A stretch of DNA of 64,000 nucleotides from Siphonodentalium dalli (taxonomy: Eukaryota; Mollusca; Scaphopoda; Gadilida; Siphonodentaliidae), in assembly GCA_032622095.1 (NCBI GenBank), contig CP136068.1:63444025-63508024 (forward strand). The letters run 5' to 3'. The stretch's first letter is position 1, and the number at the start of each line of letters is the position of its first letter. The position numbers were made by a program, and so were the translations under genes. Under the pieces are notes generated by a model. It had not been told where the DNA came from, made no database searches, and saw only the letters and a program-made list of their open reading frames with translations. Below, piece after piece: positions 21,360 to 33,149 of the stretch.

Positions 21360-22466
21360 ATTTTTTTTCGGGGGACTGTTAAAATAGCCGGTGTCAGTCC
21401 GTCCGTCGAGCCGTCCATCCATCCGTCCATGTGTGCGTCCGGAAATGGTTTCCGGATGATAATTTTAGTTTTGGTTATTAGATGAAAAGCAAATTTCATA
21501 GGTGAGTTTATCAGACCACAATACAGGTCAATTTCAAATATGGGTTTGCTCCGAGAGTTGTGGCCCTTTTTGTCCGCCGACCCAACGGGTTCGGAGAACT
21601 ATTATAATCGGCCTGTGCGTGCGTGCGTCCATGCGTCCGAGGTTTCCGGATTATAACTTTAGTTAGAGTGAACCAAATTAAATTAAATTTGGTATGTGGG
21701 TTTACTAGCAGAATAGACAGGTCAAGTTCAAATTCTGGTTCCGTCCGCCAATTTTGACCAAAGTTATGCCCCCTTTTCGACTTAGAATTTGACCGTCTGT
21801 TAACATTTTTGGTTTCCGACCGATAACTCTAGTTTGGATTATTTGATCTGAACCAAAGTTGGTATGTGTATTTTTCGGCTAAAGATACAGGCCAAGTTCA
21901 AATATGGGTTCCGTCCAATTAATTTTACATGAGTTACGGCCATTTTTTCGACTTAGAATTTGACCGTCTGTTAACATTTTTGGTTTCCGAACGATAACTC
22001 CAGTTTGGATTATTTGATCTGAACCAAAGTTGGTATGTGTCTTTCTCCCAGCAAAACACAGGTCAAGTTCGAATTCTGGTTTCCGGATGATAACTTTAGT
22101 AAATGTGTACTGAATGAAATTAAATTTGGTATGTAGGTTAACTAGCACTAGAGACAGGTTTTTATGTGCAAACAACGGTCGTATCAAGCCGACACTTAGA
22201 GGCGGACATGAGGTCTACCGACCTTTTATTCGATTTGGAATCCTCTCAATTTCTGGTTTCCGGATGATAACTTCAGTTTGTGTGATCATATCTGAACCAA
22301 ATTGGGACTGTGCGTTTACCAGCTCGAAATACAGGTCAAGTTCGAATATGGGTACAATCCGCCCATTTTTGCTAGAGTTATGGCCCTTTTTCGACTTAGA
22401 ATCCTGTCAATTTCTGGTTTCCGGATGATAACTTTAGTTTGTGTGATCTTACATGAATCAAATTTA
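21360..22466 (+). repeat. AATTTGGTATG-family repeat, left part
   Basis: Several internal units of roughly 130-190 bp repeat the order GGTTTCCGGATGATAACTTT, then GAACCAAATTTGGTATGT, then ACAGGTCAAGTTCGAAT, then GAGTTATGGCCCTTTTTCGA. A (CCGTCCAT)n microsatellite lies at the left. The repeat is interrupted at 22466 by a 2.36-kb element and resumes at 24833. Confidence 0.75.
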
Positions 22467-24829
22467 GGGATCATGTCAAAACCTCTTTCGCATATGCGAG
22501 AAAAAATGCGATAAAAGTGCGAAAAATGCAGAGTCATTATTGTTTTTTTTCGACATTATCAGAGTTTTTTCGTCATTATCGCACACCGTAACGTTGTACG
22601 TTTTCGTCAAATTTTCGCCGTCTTGGTTCGATGTTTTCGCAATTATCGCAGTTTTGTTTCGCAGTTTCGCTCAAATGTTCGCTTTTTTGTTTCGACATAT
22701 TTTCGCAGTGTTTGTTTTCGTCAAGATTGCAGCATTGTTTCCGTCAATATTGCTGTAGTGTCGATATGATCGGCAGCACAGTTTGTGTTCAATAAATACG
22801 CCATGGTCGCAGTTTTATACCGATTTTCTCCGATCTTCTAAATATTTTCCGATTTGGTTAATATCGGACAATTCAAACTTCGTTTAATGAACTATTATTA
22901 ATAGAAGATTAAAGTCCCAAATAAATGATTCCCAGACCTCGATTTATATAATAGGAGACACATGCTATTTTCCGTGTCACAATAATTTCAAACCTATGTT
23001 TTGATGTGGCCGCAAATCCGTGGGTTTACAGTAAAGGTTGAAGACCCCAATATCTCGTGAGACAATTGCTACATCGTCGCATTATGAGTGCTCCAGTGGT
23101 ACCGTAAACAATGCAAATTTTGATTTTGTATCAGTTTTTGTGTGTGATTATGTAACTTGTCCTCATTTTGGGTCAACGGTCACCGTTGCGAACTTTTATG
23201 AATAAAAGAATACAGGACCAAAATAAATTATTCCACAACCCAGATTTATAGTATACTTTCCGTGTGCCATGTAGAGTTTCTACAGTTTGTCTTTCTATAT
23301 CAAACACACATTTTAATGTGGACGCAAATCAGGGGGTTTACACTACAGTAAAGGTGATAAAGCTCTGAATTTAATTTGCAACAGTGTCGGATTCTGAAAA
23401 TACCGTAAACCCGGTGCTAGTTTTGTCGTAAACAATGCTTTCATTTTCGCAATATAGGTATGAAATCATTGTTAGATAGATATCGGAAGCGCAGTGCTAT
23501 CATGATTAATTTGTCGGCGACTTTTATTTCAAATCTAACACATTTTATTCAATATATATCAGCGATCAGAGCTATAAAGTTAAGTTAATACAAAACATAT
23601 ATATAATAGTTTGTTAAATTGGAATTTACACGAATTGCACGTGCTCAGATTTTCCTGTTAAGTTGTGCTATTTTTAGCACTGTAATTTCCCAGGCCAATC
23701 CTAGTTACGTTTGTGGGTACCATTGACTGGCAGAGGAGTTGAATGTTATATTTTTGTCGATTCTTTATTGAATAAATAATTAAAACATGGATAATGATAT
23801 ACATATCATTATAAAACAATGAACTTAGGGGGTGTGGCTCTATGTATGGTGTTGATACAACGTGATGAGGGCTTGTTCTATGTCGGATCCATGCTTTGCT
23901 GGATGTACGGTTGTCGCTCCCGTTGTGGGTTGGTGCAGCTGGTTTCAAATTTTTTGGTAATTTCATCTTTTTTCTATTGGATTTGTGATGCCTGGGGTTG
24001 TGAAAACCCTATAAACTTCGCAATGTCAACCTGTGTAAACTGCTGGTCTAATAATTTCCCAACTGCATATAAATTATGTCCGCTAACGATAGATCTATTC
24101 GATTTCATCACGGCATCGTAGCCATGATTGAACTGATATTATTATGACATCAAGTCGCTTGATTTGTGATTTTATATATCAAATGTGCTGTTTTGGCCAA
24201 CGAGTTAAACCATTGTTCACTAATTGAGAAGACATCACAACACCAAAAATCTGTCGCACAGTTCATGCATAGTTGTGAGGGACCGGTATACGTCATAGGT
24301 TTGTATAGCCTTTCGCTAAATGTCACCCCTTCACACGTTTGGAATGAGTTGACTATAATGTTTAATTAGGCCTTGTGCGAACTCATAGCTATCAAAACAG
24401 TCAAACTGTCAAGTCGTTGTACTTGTATGTTAACGCATAGAGTTGTTTGTATGGCCTGTGGCTGAACATTATTTTCCTTCACACAGTTCAGCCAATCAAA
24501 ATTAAGCTGGCATCTGATTTCACAGAAGGCAAAAATAAATTCGCGAATTTATGAAGTGTAACAACATCGCATCGATGTTTTAACTTTTCTTCGTTTGCGA
24601 ATATCGATCAATGTTTCGACATCATGACTTTCGCGTTGTCGAAAGTTTCGACATTTTACTAAAATGTTTAGCCTGTTGTGGTTTCGACTTTATAGCGTTT
24701 TTATGGCCAGTCGCTTTCGCATTATTTTTCGTCATTTTCGACATTTCATTTTTGCACATTTATGTCAAAAGTTTTTCGGCATTATCAACATTATTTTTGC
24801 ATATGCGAAAGAGGTTTTGACATGCTCCC
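22467..24829. mobile_element. 2.36-kb element, TTA duplication (PIF/Harbinger-like)
   Basis: The ends are GGGATCATGTCAAAACCTCT at the left and, reverse-complemented, GGGAGCATGTCAAAACCTCT at the right. Homology continues through TTTCGCATATGC. TTA flanks both sides (22464-22466 and 24830-24832), and the host repeat rejoins cleanly when the element is removed. A three-base TTA duplication and GGG ends are the hallmarks of PIF/Harbinger-type elements. There is no convincing transposase frame; subterminal zones (22530-22760, 24570-24800) are dense in TTTTCG/TCGCA words on the same strand. Confidence 0.75.
22900..23425. repeat. Diverged two-copy tandem repeat inside Harbinger-like element
   Basis: A unit of about 305 bp repeats AAATAAATGATTCC...TTTCCGTGT...GATGTGGCCGCAAATC...GGGTTTACAGTAAAGG...ACCGTAAAC at about 22915 and again at 23220 with considerable divergence. 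Confidence 0.6.
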
Positions 24830-24832
24830 TTA

Positions 24833-25010
24833 GTATAATAGTTTATCAGCCCAACATACAGGTCAGGTTCGAATATGGGTTTGCTCTGCCCATTTTTGTG
24901 AGAGTTATGGCCCTTTTACGACTTAGAATCCTGTCAATTTCTGGTTTCCGGATGATAACTTTAGTTTGTGTGATCATATCTGAATCAAATTTGGTATATG
25001 GGACATTGGA
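24833..25010 (+). repeat. AATTTGGTATG-family repeat, right part
   Basis: This continues the repeat interrupted at 22466, with TTTATCAGCCCAACATACAGG, GAGTTATGGCCCTTTTACGA and GGTTTCCGGATGATAACTTT in the usual order, up to CAAATTTGGTATATGG. Confidence 0.75.
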
Positions 25011-25970
25011 TTGTTCTGAAATTTAGTATCGGATTTAGGGTCCTTGTTATTTTTTTCAGAAAAGCTGATGCCCCCAATGAAGCCACTTTTTCGAGGGACA
25101 CTGTGGCCGGATGGCCTTTTATCTTACCATCTTCTCAATTGGGTTCTCAACAATTTGAATAGTTTTGGTCGTTGTTGGATTCATGGACATACGTGGCGGA
25201 GATGCATTAATTTTTTTTAGTTTTGACTAGCATGGCTTGTCGTTCCTACTCTTCTGAACGTTCCTACTCTTCTGAACGACTCAACACAGTGACAAATGGC
25301 ATATACCATATGATCAAACATTGGGGTCTTAAAAAGTGGAGAAGTTTTGATCAGTGTCAGTCTGGACTGGGGGAGGGGAACAGCAAATGATAACACAATA
25401 ATTGGTCACCGATTCTTGCTAAATGTGCAGGTTAACATCTCCTGAATTTTCTAAGGATCGTGCACTTTGAATTTGTTCGATCTGACAAAAGATATAGGAG
25501 ATCTTGACCATGAAACAATGGCATGTTGGGCTAGAATGTCCGTCGCCATATCACCTCCGAAACTAATTAATCTAGGTCAATAGTAATGTTGATATCCCGT
25601 TTTATTGGTAAATAGCTGAAGCAGGTACCCGAAAGCTCCCCTCGGGAGCCTTTATTCAGCGTCGGAAGGGCCTGCATGCGGCCCTTTTGTGCACATTTTG
25701 ATCTTTTTAGCTTAACAAAAAATCATTCACTTTTGGATTAAGCATGAAACTTTCAGGGTTGGTTGGGTATGTGGTTCACATCAACCAGTTAGCTGGTTCC
25801 AGGATTTTGGTGACCCCTTGACCTTCAAATTGACATTGACATTTCGAAAATTGGAGATTTAGGGGTATCTATTGTGTATAAAATATAATGGCTATATTAA
25901 AGGATATAGAGACACTGGAGATTGTCGAAGCGATACCATGGATGTCCGACTTTGTATCCACATTCAATTT
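25011..25970. other. Unassigned spacer
   Basis: Contains a 17-bp tandem pair GTTCCTACTCTTCTGAAC near 25240-25280 and a short GC-rich hairpin near 25631-25652 (CCGAAAGCTCCCCTCGGG). No gene was recognised. Confidence 0.4.
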
Positions 25971-25974
25971 ATCT

Positions 25975-26940
25975 ACGATAATCCAAAATGGCTGCCGTAA
26001 TGGACGCAAACATTACAAAATTTGACGTTTTTTCACTAATATCTTGAAAATAAGTTTCTGCTTTTTGGAACTGTTTGAGAATTATAACTTTATTTTGTAT
26101 TGGTCCTGTTAACTGACAATTGGAGCAATGAAATATACCATTCATGGACTCCCTGCCACCTCCGATCCCTTAAAGAATCGATTTTACAGAACAAGGAATA
26201 AAAATTCACCAAAAATCACCATTGGGATTTTAGTCATATTTCGTGAAGAATTGGGAAGAACTGTGCAATCTATTGACAAATTCCATTTCCTATGAATATT
26301 CCAACTCAATTGTACCCAAATTGTCACTTTGGCTCCAAATGGTTGCCAAATTGGCAGCCAAAATATGGAAAAAATGTAAATATTGCCCCAGCGAGTCATA
26401 CAACCGCATACAAGTTGTGGTTGATGAAAAAATTACTATGCTGTCTTATATATATTGAATACTACCATTGCTGATGCACCTTGGTTAATTGTTACAATTA
26501 TAAACACTGACATTACCAGAATTATTGGATTTTACTATCACAAACTTGACATCAAAATCGGCAAAAATTCACTTTTCAGGTTAAGACAATTTTCTCAAGT
26601 AAAATGGAACTATCGTTGGTATCGAAGGTGTTTATTGTTTTGATCTGTCTTGTGAGTCACACTGATCTGTTTTTGGACACAATTACTCATGATGGTTTGC
26701 AAAATGGCAACCAAATTTGGTAAAAAATGTGATTTTTCATATATATCCCAAATATTATTCTCTGGTGTTAAGAAAAGGTAGCAAATTGTGACTCACTTTG
26801 TATTAACTATGTTACTTATGAGGCATGACAAATTAATTATATATGCAGTATGGAATTTTGCCAAAAACTCCTTTTGGGATTCTGACCATGTCTTTTGTAC
26901 GGAAATGGACAGAACTTTGAAACTGAACTGAAAGGGGCAT
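25975..26940 (-). repeat. Single inverted copy of the 365-bp repeat family plus flank
   Basis: Read on the minus strand, 26345 to about 25975 is homologous to the 360-372-bp unit at 33150-34545 (GGTGATTTTTGGT, GAGGGATC, ATTTCATTGCTCCAATTGTCAGTTAAC). The flank 26820-26940 matches 32780-32890 in inverted form (GGCATGACAAATTAATT; TCTGACCATG; CGGAAATGG). The two regions thus form diverged inverted arms around 27-32.7 kb. Confidence 0.7.
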
Positions 26941-27059
26941 TATTATGTTGCTCATTGGCATCAAAATGACTAATGTCAGGAAAACCGTTTCCCCTATTGT
27001 GCATATAAACCACCATCAGGATGTTGAACTCTCTGACATTACCTCTATATCGATTAACA

Positions 27060-28255
27060 TAGTGCTGAGTTATTGTGTAAAGCAATGCCCACCCAGATTT
27101 ACACATGTACAACCCACCCATGACCATACACTTGCTCCATATATACATAAACACCATGTAGCCACTCCCTTTTTACACATACACCTCACCCATTAACTGT
27201 ACAGTCATACTTATAGGTATACCCGTACATCACGCACTTGACTATATAGCCAAAAGTCACCATGCAGGCCCACCAGATATACTTCTACACCTCATAGTTA
27301 TATAGCTCTACACCACATTCATGATCATACGGATACTTCTTGTATACATAGTCTCCTCACCATTGGCCATACAATTACTCCATGTATATGTATTTGCCAC
27401 ACCCATGGCCATGTAGTCACTCAAGATATAGATACACATCACACCCATAACAATAGAGTCACTCCAAGTATACTGTATACATATACACATACACTCCAGG
27501 CTTGCATATACACCTCATTCATGACAATTCAGCCACTCTGTGTATACTCATAACCACATTCGTGGTCATTTAGTTAATCATTATTTACCAATTCACATCA
27601 CCATTGTCCATATGGTTACTCCACATACACAAATGGTCATATAGCCACTAAAGATATATACACCCCACCCATGCCTATAAAGTCACTCCAGGTATACATA
27701 TACACCTAACCAGTGGCCATGCAGCTTTTAAGACATACCAATACCCTGCACATCACCTCACCATTAGCCATACGGCCACTCCCTGTATACCTGTATTGAC
27801 CACACCCATGACCATAATATTAGCCACTCAAGATATACATATACACCCTACTAATGACCATAGAGTCACTCCAGTTGTACGTATACACCTCACTAATTGC
27901 CATACAACCATTCAAGACATACCAGTACCATGTACACCACCTCACCATTGGCCATATGGTATCTCATATATACCAACACTCTCGCCAATGACCATCCATC
28001 CATACATGTATGTATATACACTTCAACAATCATGACCATACAGCCGTTCCAGGTACACATATAATTAGTATACCCATATGCATACAACCACTCCTTATTT
28101 ATCCATACACCACACCCATGATCATACAACCAACACATGTATACATATACACCCATCCATGACAATAAAGCCACCCAATGTATTCCTGTACATTCCACAT
28201 ATGATCATAAAGTCATTCCATATATACATAAACAACACACAGATGACCATATACA
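27060..28255. repeat. Degenerate minisatellite, CCATGACCATA / CACTCC / ATACACC
   Basis: Units of roughly 45-60 bp repeat the order CACCCATGACCATA, AGCCACTCC, TGTATACATATACACC. There are some twenty or more diverged units. A shorter piece of the same array, in the same orientation, lies at 32500-32690. Long open frames here are a by-product of the repeat. Confidence 0.85.
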
Positions 28256-28342
28256 GACCTTCTCAAAATAAGTGTCCCTTTTAACGCGTTCGTTCCAAAT
28301 ACGGCCATTTATTTGCAGCTTTTGACTGGTTTTAGGCTTTTT

Positions 28343-28890
28343 AGCTCACCTGAGACGAAGTCTCCGGTGGAGCTATAGTCATCACTCCTCGTCCATCCGT
28401 CCGTCCATCCGTCAACAATTCTTTGAACATCTTCTCCTCTGGAACCGTAATACCGAATTGGTTCATATTTGGTGTGGATGTTCCCTAGGTGACTCTCATT
28501 CAGATTTGTTCAAATGAGGTCACTGGGTCAAATAGTTGCGAAACCAGGGCCATAACTCTATTCCTCCATAGTAATTCTTACAACGACTTCTTGTCCAGAA
28601 CCATTGGGCCGATTTAGCTAATATTTGGTATGGAGGGTCCTTGGGTGACTGGTGTTCAGATTTGTTCAAATGAGGTCACCCGGTCAATTAGTTGAGAAAC
28701 CAGGGCCATAACTCATAGTAATTTTTAGAATGACTTCTTCTAAAAAAATATTGGGCCGATTTAGCTTATATTTGGTACGGAGGGACCTTGGGTGACTGGT
28801 GTTCAGATTTGTTCAAATGGGGTCACTGGGTCAAATAGGGGCAGAGCCAGGGACATAACTCTAAAAAAAAAAACATTTTTGCATTTTGAC
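28343..28890 (+). repeat. Dispersed repeat AGCTCACCTGAGACGAAG, copy 2
   Basis: Starts with AGCTCACCTGAGACGAAGTC and a (CCGT/CCAT)n run. It contains three internal units of about 150-160 bp (TTTGGTATGGAGGGTCC, TTGGGTGACTGGTGTTCAGA, GGGCCATAACTC) and lacks most of the distal part seen in copies 1 and 3. Confidence 0.75.
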
Positions 28891-29259
28891 CTTTGATTTT
28901 TTTTTAGACACATCACAGCTACCCCACCCCACCTCCCCCACCCCACCTCCTGTCCCTGCCACACCATGCTGTACCATACCATATTATCTCTGCCTAGTTC
29001 AGCCCATTAAAATCCTTGTTTTTATCACAGCTGTAGGAGTATCACAAAGCTGTTTGTGCAGTCCTTAAAACCTAATTATCTAAATGTCAACACCTCTCCT
29101 CAAGGCATACTGGTAGCTGATGGTTTCATGAATGGAATGCACTGGCTTTCAAGGTCATGGGAATTTTGTTAAGCTAATGTAGTCAGGCATTCAAATAAAT
29201 CATGTATGTCGTATTCTCGCAGGGATGTCCCCACAGTGTTCAATGAAATGTAATTTTGA

Positions 29260-30366
29260 AGCTCACCTGAGACGAAGCTATAGTCATCACTTCTCATCTG
29301 TCACCTGTCTGTCCGTCCATCCATCTGTCAACAATTCTTTGAACATCTTCTCTAGATCATAAGACTGAATGGGTTCATATTTGGTGTGGATGTTCCCTAG
29401 GTGACTCACATTCAGATTTGTTCAAATGAGGTCACTCTGTCAAATGGTTGTGAAGCAGGGTCATAACTCTTGCCCTCCATAGTAATTCTTAAAACGACTT
29501 CTCATGTACCATCAGGTTGAATGGGTTCATATTTGGTATGAAGGGTCCTTTGGTGACTGTAGTTCAGATTTGTTCAAATGGGGTCACCTGGTCAAATAGG
29601 GGCCAAGCAAAGGACAGTTTTCCTCTTAATATGCTTCCTTCACACGGACCATCAGGTTTATTTTACTGATATTTAGTATGAAGGGTTCTTTGGTGTCTGG
29701 GATTCAAAGTTATTCAGATGGGGTCACCAGGTTAAATAGGGTGAGATCAGGGACATAACTGTATGTCTCTATAGTAATATTTAAAATGTCTTCTCAAGAG
29801 AGGTTGGACTATTTAGCTTACATATATAGTATGGAGGATCCTTTAGTGACTGAGATTCAGATTTGTTAACATGAGGTCAACCCGTTAAGAAATGACGGGG
29901 CTATGGGGACTTAAGATTATTTTGTCTAATAAAATCATTAAAATACAAAATTCATTAAAACATCTACTTTGGAACTACCTGACATACATATAGTGTTTTT
30001 GGGTCCATGGATAATTGGGCTTTAAACATGTCTAAATGGTTTTATAAAAAGGCGCCTGTGAGATTGGAAATTTCCAACAATTGAGAAAGTTTGAGATGTC
30101 GGTTGTGAAATTCCAACCTAAGACTTGGGAGTCTGGAGCCCGGTCGGGAGGGGACTTGTTGAGCTGGAGGAGGGGGGAGGTGATCAGTAGTGTACAGTTG
30201 GTAATTTAAATGTAGATATTCACTGATCTACATACATGAAGCCTTTCTAGCCATGCTCATATCCTGTTTAGATCTAATTCTTTTAAAGTGATTATGAAAA
30301 GTTCTGACTGTTGTGGTCTCCAGAGTCCCAGTCTTATCAGTCTTTGCAGTCTTTGACTGTCTTGTT
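29260..30366 (+). repeat. Dispersed repeat AGCTCACCTGAGACGAAG, copy 3
   Basis: Has the full order seen in copy 1: head, (CCAT)n, three to four internal units, then GAAATTTCCAACAATTGAG, CTTTTAAAGTGATTATG and GACTGTCTTGTTAATG at the 3' edge. Sharing of the distal segments with 18370-18655 fixes the element's 3' boundary near 30366. Confidence 0.7.
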
Positions 30367-30369
30367 AAT

Positions 30370-32280
30370 GATATATACAGGTACAATGAACACGTGTATC
30401 GCACGGAGCGGTCGTGTGGTTGTGTTTCCTAATGTATGGTGTAAAACACTACACACGAATATATTGCCATTAATGTCCGCTACAGAATGTTGGAATATAT
30501 ACATGTACATGTCGATTATTGCAAACGGAACGATGAATACATTTATTAGGCTTTAATAGTAGCAGTAAATAAAGCACAGTTGACTAAAATTCTGGTTTCC
30601 TAGTTGACGAAACCAGAATAACTTCGTCAACTATAATAGTTATAAAATGCGCAGTATAAGCATGACATCTGTCGTTTCCCTGCACCAGTATGTCAGTCTC
30701 TGTTCAGGATGTAAATCTGACCAATTAGAAGATCAATTGTCAAATATGGTTTGAGTTACAGAAAAATGATGTGGTGGTGGTGTGTGTATGGGTTTTTTTT
30801 TTAGCGGGACATTGAATTACCGTACATGTTTTTTCCAGCATCAGCGTTTGAAATCAAATGGGTACGCCATTATGTGTTTGATTTGAATTGTTGCTATTTT
30901 ACGATGTACTTTCATGTATCAGCTGAAATGAGAACGAATTTATGTTTATCTTGGTGTGGTTATTATGCACAACGCATGCCATTTTATTCCTTATGTAACT
31001 ATATGCATGTACATGTGTGATCATACCATGAACTTAAGGTTTCTATAATTTGCATACCGGTATGAGGTTTTGATGGCCAGCTATCGGCTTTCAAGAAAAT
31101 AAATTTTACTTATTTGTTGTCAGTCTTGCAAAAATTCCAATTATTGCCTCTTATAAACTAAAGAGCGACCATACTTCCGTCGAACGTGGTTGGCAATAAA
31201 GAGCTTGTACTGGTTTTTAACGTAAAACCATTGACATATGTAAATATATATAGATCGATGGTAAAACAGGGTGGACACTTTTGTGTGTTTTCGCGATGCC
31301 TGTCGCGATGCCTGTGACATAATAAGTGATGATGACTATTTTAAAGTTTTCTTTTAACCCGGAATGCTAGAAAAATACAATTTTGTCTAATTTGGTATCG
31401 ACTGCGTGGGACCGTTTTTTGGATCTTCAAATTTATATGTTTTGTGTTAAATATTTGATGAGGACTAATAAATAATTGAATTGCAATTAGTTAATTCTGG
31501 TATGAAGAACAGAATTTAACTGAATTATTATACTTTATATATACTACGGTAAAAAGTAAGTTAATATTTATTATATGCTTGTCTATTCAATAGCGGACAA
31601 TTATTGAAACGTAGATCGCGTATACACGTATCTCTTCGAAGCCACATTGAATATGATTTCATTATTACATCATCATGAAAGTAACACAACCTCATCCAGT
31701 GATCATTGCGGTGCATGCTGTCAACTAGCCAATCAAAACCGACGAAGTTATGACGGCACATGTTCAATCGAGAATTCTGTGTTGGAAGCTTTGGGATACA
31801 CCGAAGACATGCCCCTATTGTATTTGAGTTCATTGACACTGCTGTCAATCATTCATGGTAGGCTTTTGATCCGCGGCCTGTCAGTAAAAATGACAAATCA
31901 TTGGTTACCATGTCAGGGTGCTGCGTGTTTTGCAGGTGTTCAAGAACACATGGATAATTAATATGTTAAATTATTTACCTCTTTGTAGATCTGTTATCGA
32001 GTTATCATATCCTCACAAAGATTTCAAATGACAACGGACACTTGGTGTACAGATAATTGACCTTTAATCGGATGTGATGCTGAATATTAAATATTCAAAA
32101 ATACATGTACATGTGCATTGCGACGTGAACTCAAGAGTGTTTTGTTTGTTAGAAATCTCAATTGCATCTCTAGTAATTCGTGCAGCACGATCAATGCGAT
32201 CTACATTTACTTACTAGCTTTATCCGGAAAAATTCTAATGAAAATGTAAAAGACTAACACCAATCAATCATGCATTATCC
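30370..32280. other. Unassigned sequence
   Basis: TACATGTACATG words recur (30499, 31003, 32101). A small hairpin TTCTGGTTTC...GAAACCAGAA lies near 30591-30618. Overlapping short frames near 31561-31960 on both strands have no domain or splice support. Confidence 0.4.
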
Positions 32281-32309
32281 ATGCCTCCCACCACGCAAAA
32301 AAAAAACGT

Positions 32310-32480
32310 TGTATTATGTTGATGGTTATCTTGACCGCATTTGTTGCTTTGACGGTCATGCCGACCGCGTTATGTTGCATTGACGGTTACGTCGACCGCG
32401 TTGAGAAAAAAATTACAACCGCTTGGAGTAACGTTACGACTGCGTTGCGTTAACACAAGAACTGCATTGATGGTCAATTC
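32310..32480. repeat. Short tandem repeat, TTGACGGTTACGTCGACCGCG
   Basis: Three or more units of about 31-38 bp repeat the order TTGATGGTTATCTTGACCGC / TTGACGGTCATGCCGACCGC / TTGACGGTTACGTCGACCGC. The pattern then decays. The array is unusually CpG-rich for the window. Confidence 0.7.
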
Positions 32481-32499
32481 TCAACACGGTCTCATCGTG

Positions 32500-32690
32500 G
32501 TTCCATACAGCCACTCCACATATACCTAATCACCTCATGTATTAGCACTTCTTGTATACCTGCACCTCACCATGAACACCATACCCATGACCATATAGAC
32601 ACACATTGTATAACTAGTCACACCATTCATGATTATACTTCATGTATACCTATTCACGTCACCTGTGACCATAAGGACACACCCTGACTA
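32500..32690. repeat. Second piece of the CCATGACCATA minisatellite
   Basis: CATACAGCCACTCCACATATACC and CATACCCATGACCATATAGAC continue the minisatellite of 27060-28255 in the same orientation. This suggests one array split by about 4.2 kb of later sequence. Confidence 0.75.
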
Positions 32691-33149
32691 CTATCATGTA
32701 TTAAGTTGATCAATGTTGATCAATTTTAACGCTAATTTGTGAGAGTAGCCACATAAATTGGTCCCGCTCAGCTCAGTTTCGAAGTTCTCCATGCCCATTT
32801 CCGTTCAGAAACATGGCCAGAATCTCAAAACAAGTTGTTTGGCAAAATTCCAAACTGCATCCTTTAAAATTAATTTGTCATGCCTCATATTAAAGGTACT
32901 GGGACAGGCAGAATAGAACCTATAGCTTTCACTTGATTAAGTAACATGTTTAATTACCAAGTAGTTCACAATTTGCTAACTTTTCGGAACAGCAGAGTAT
33001 AATGTTTGGGATATATGTGAAAAATCAACTTGTTAGGTGCATCAGAAATGTTAGTATTCAGTCTATATAAGACAGAATAGTCAATTTTTGTCATCAACCA
33101 CAACTTGTATGTGGATGCATGGCACGCAGCATGGGGCAATATTTATCAT

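Noticed and set aside
27796-28284. Thr/His/Pro-rich plus-strand and Trp/Tyr/Val-rich minus-strand frames
   Set aside because: Low-complexity translation of the CCATGACCATA minisatellite.
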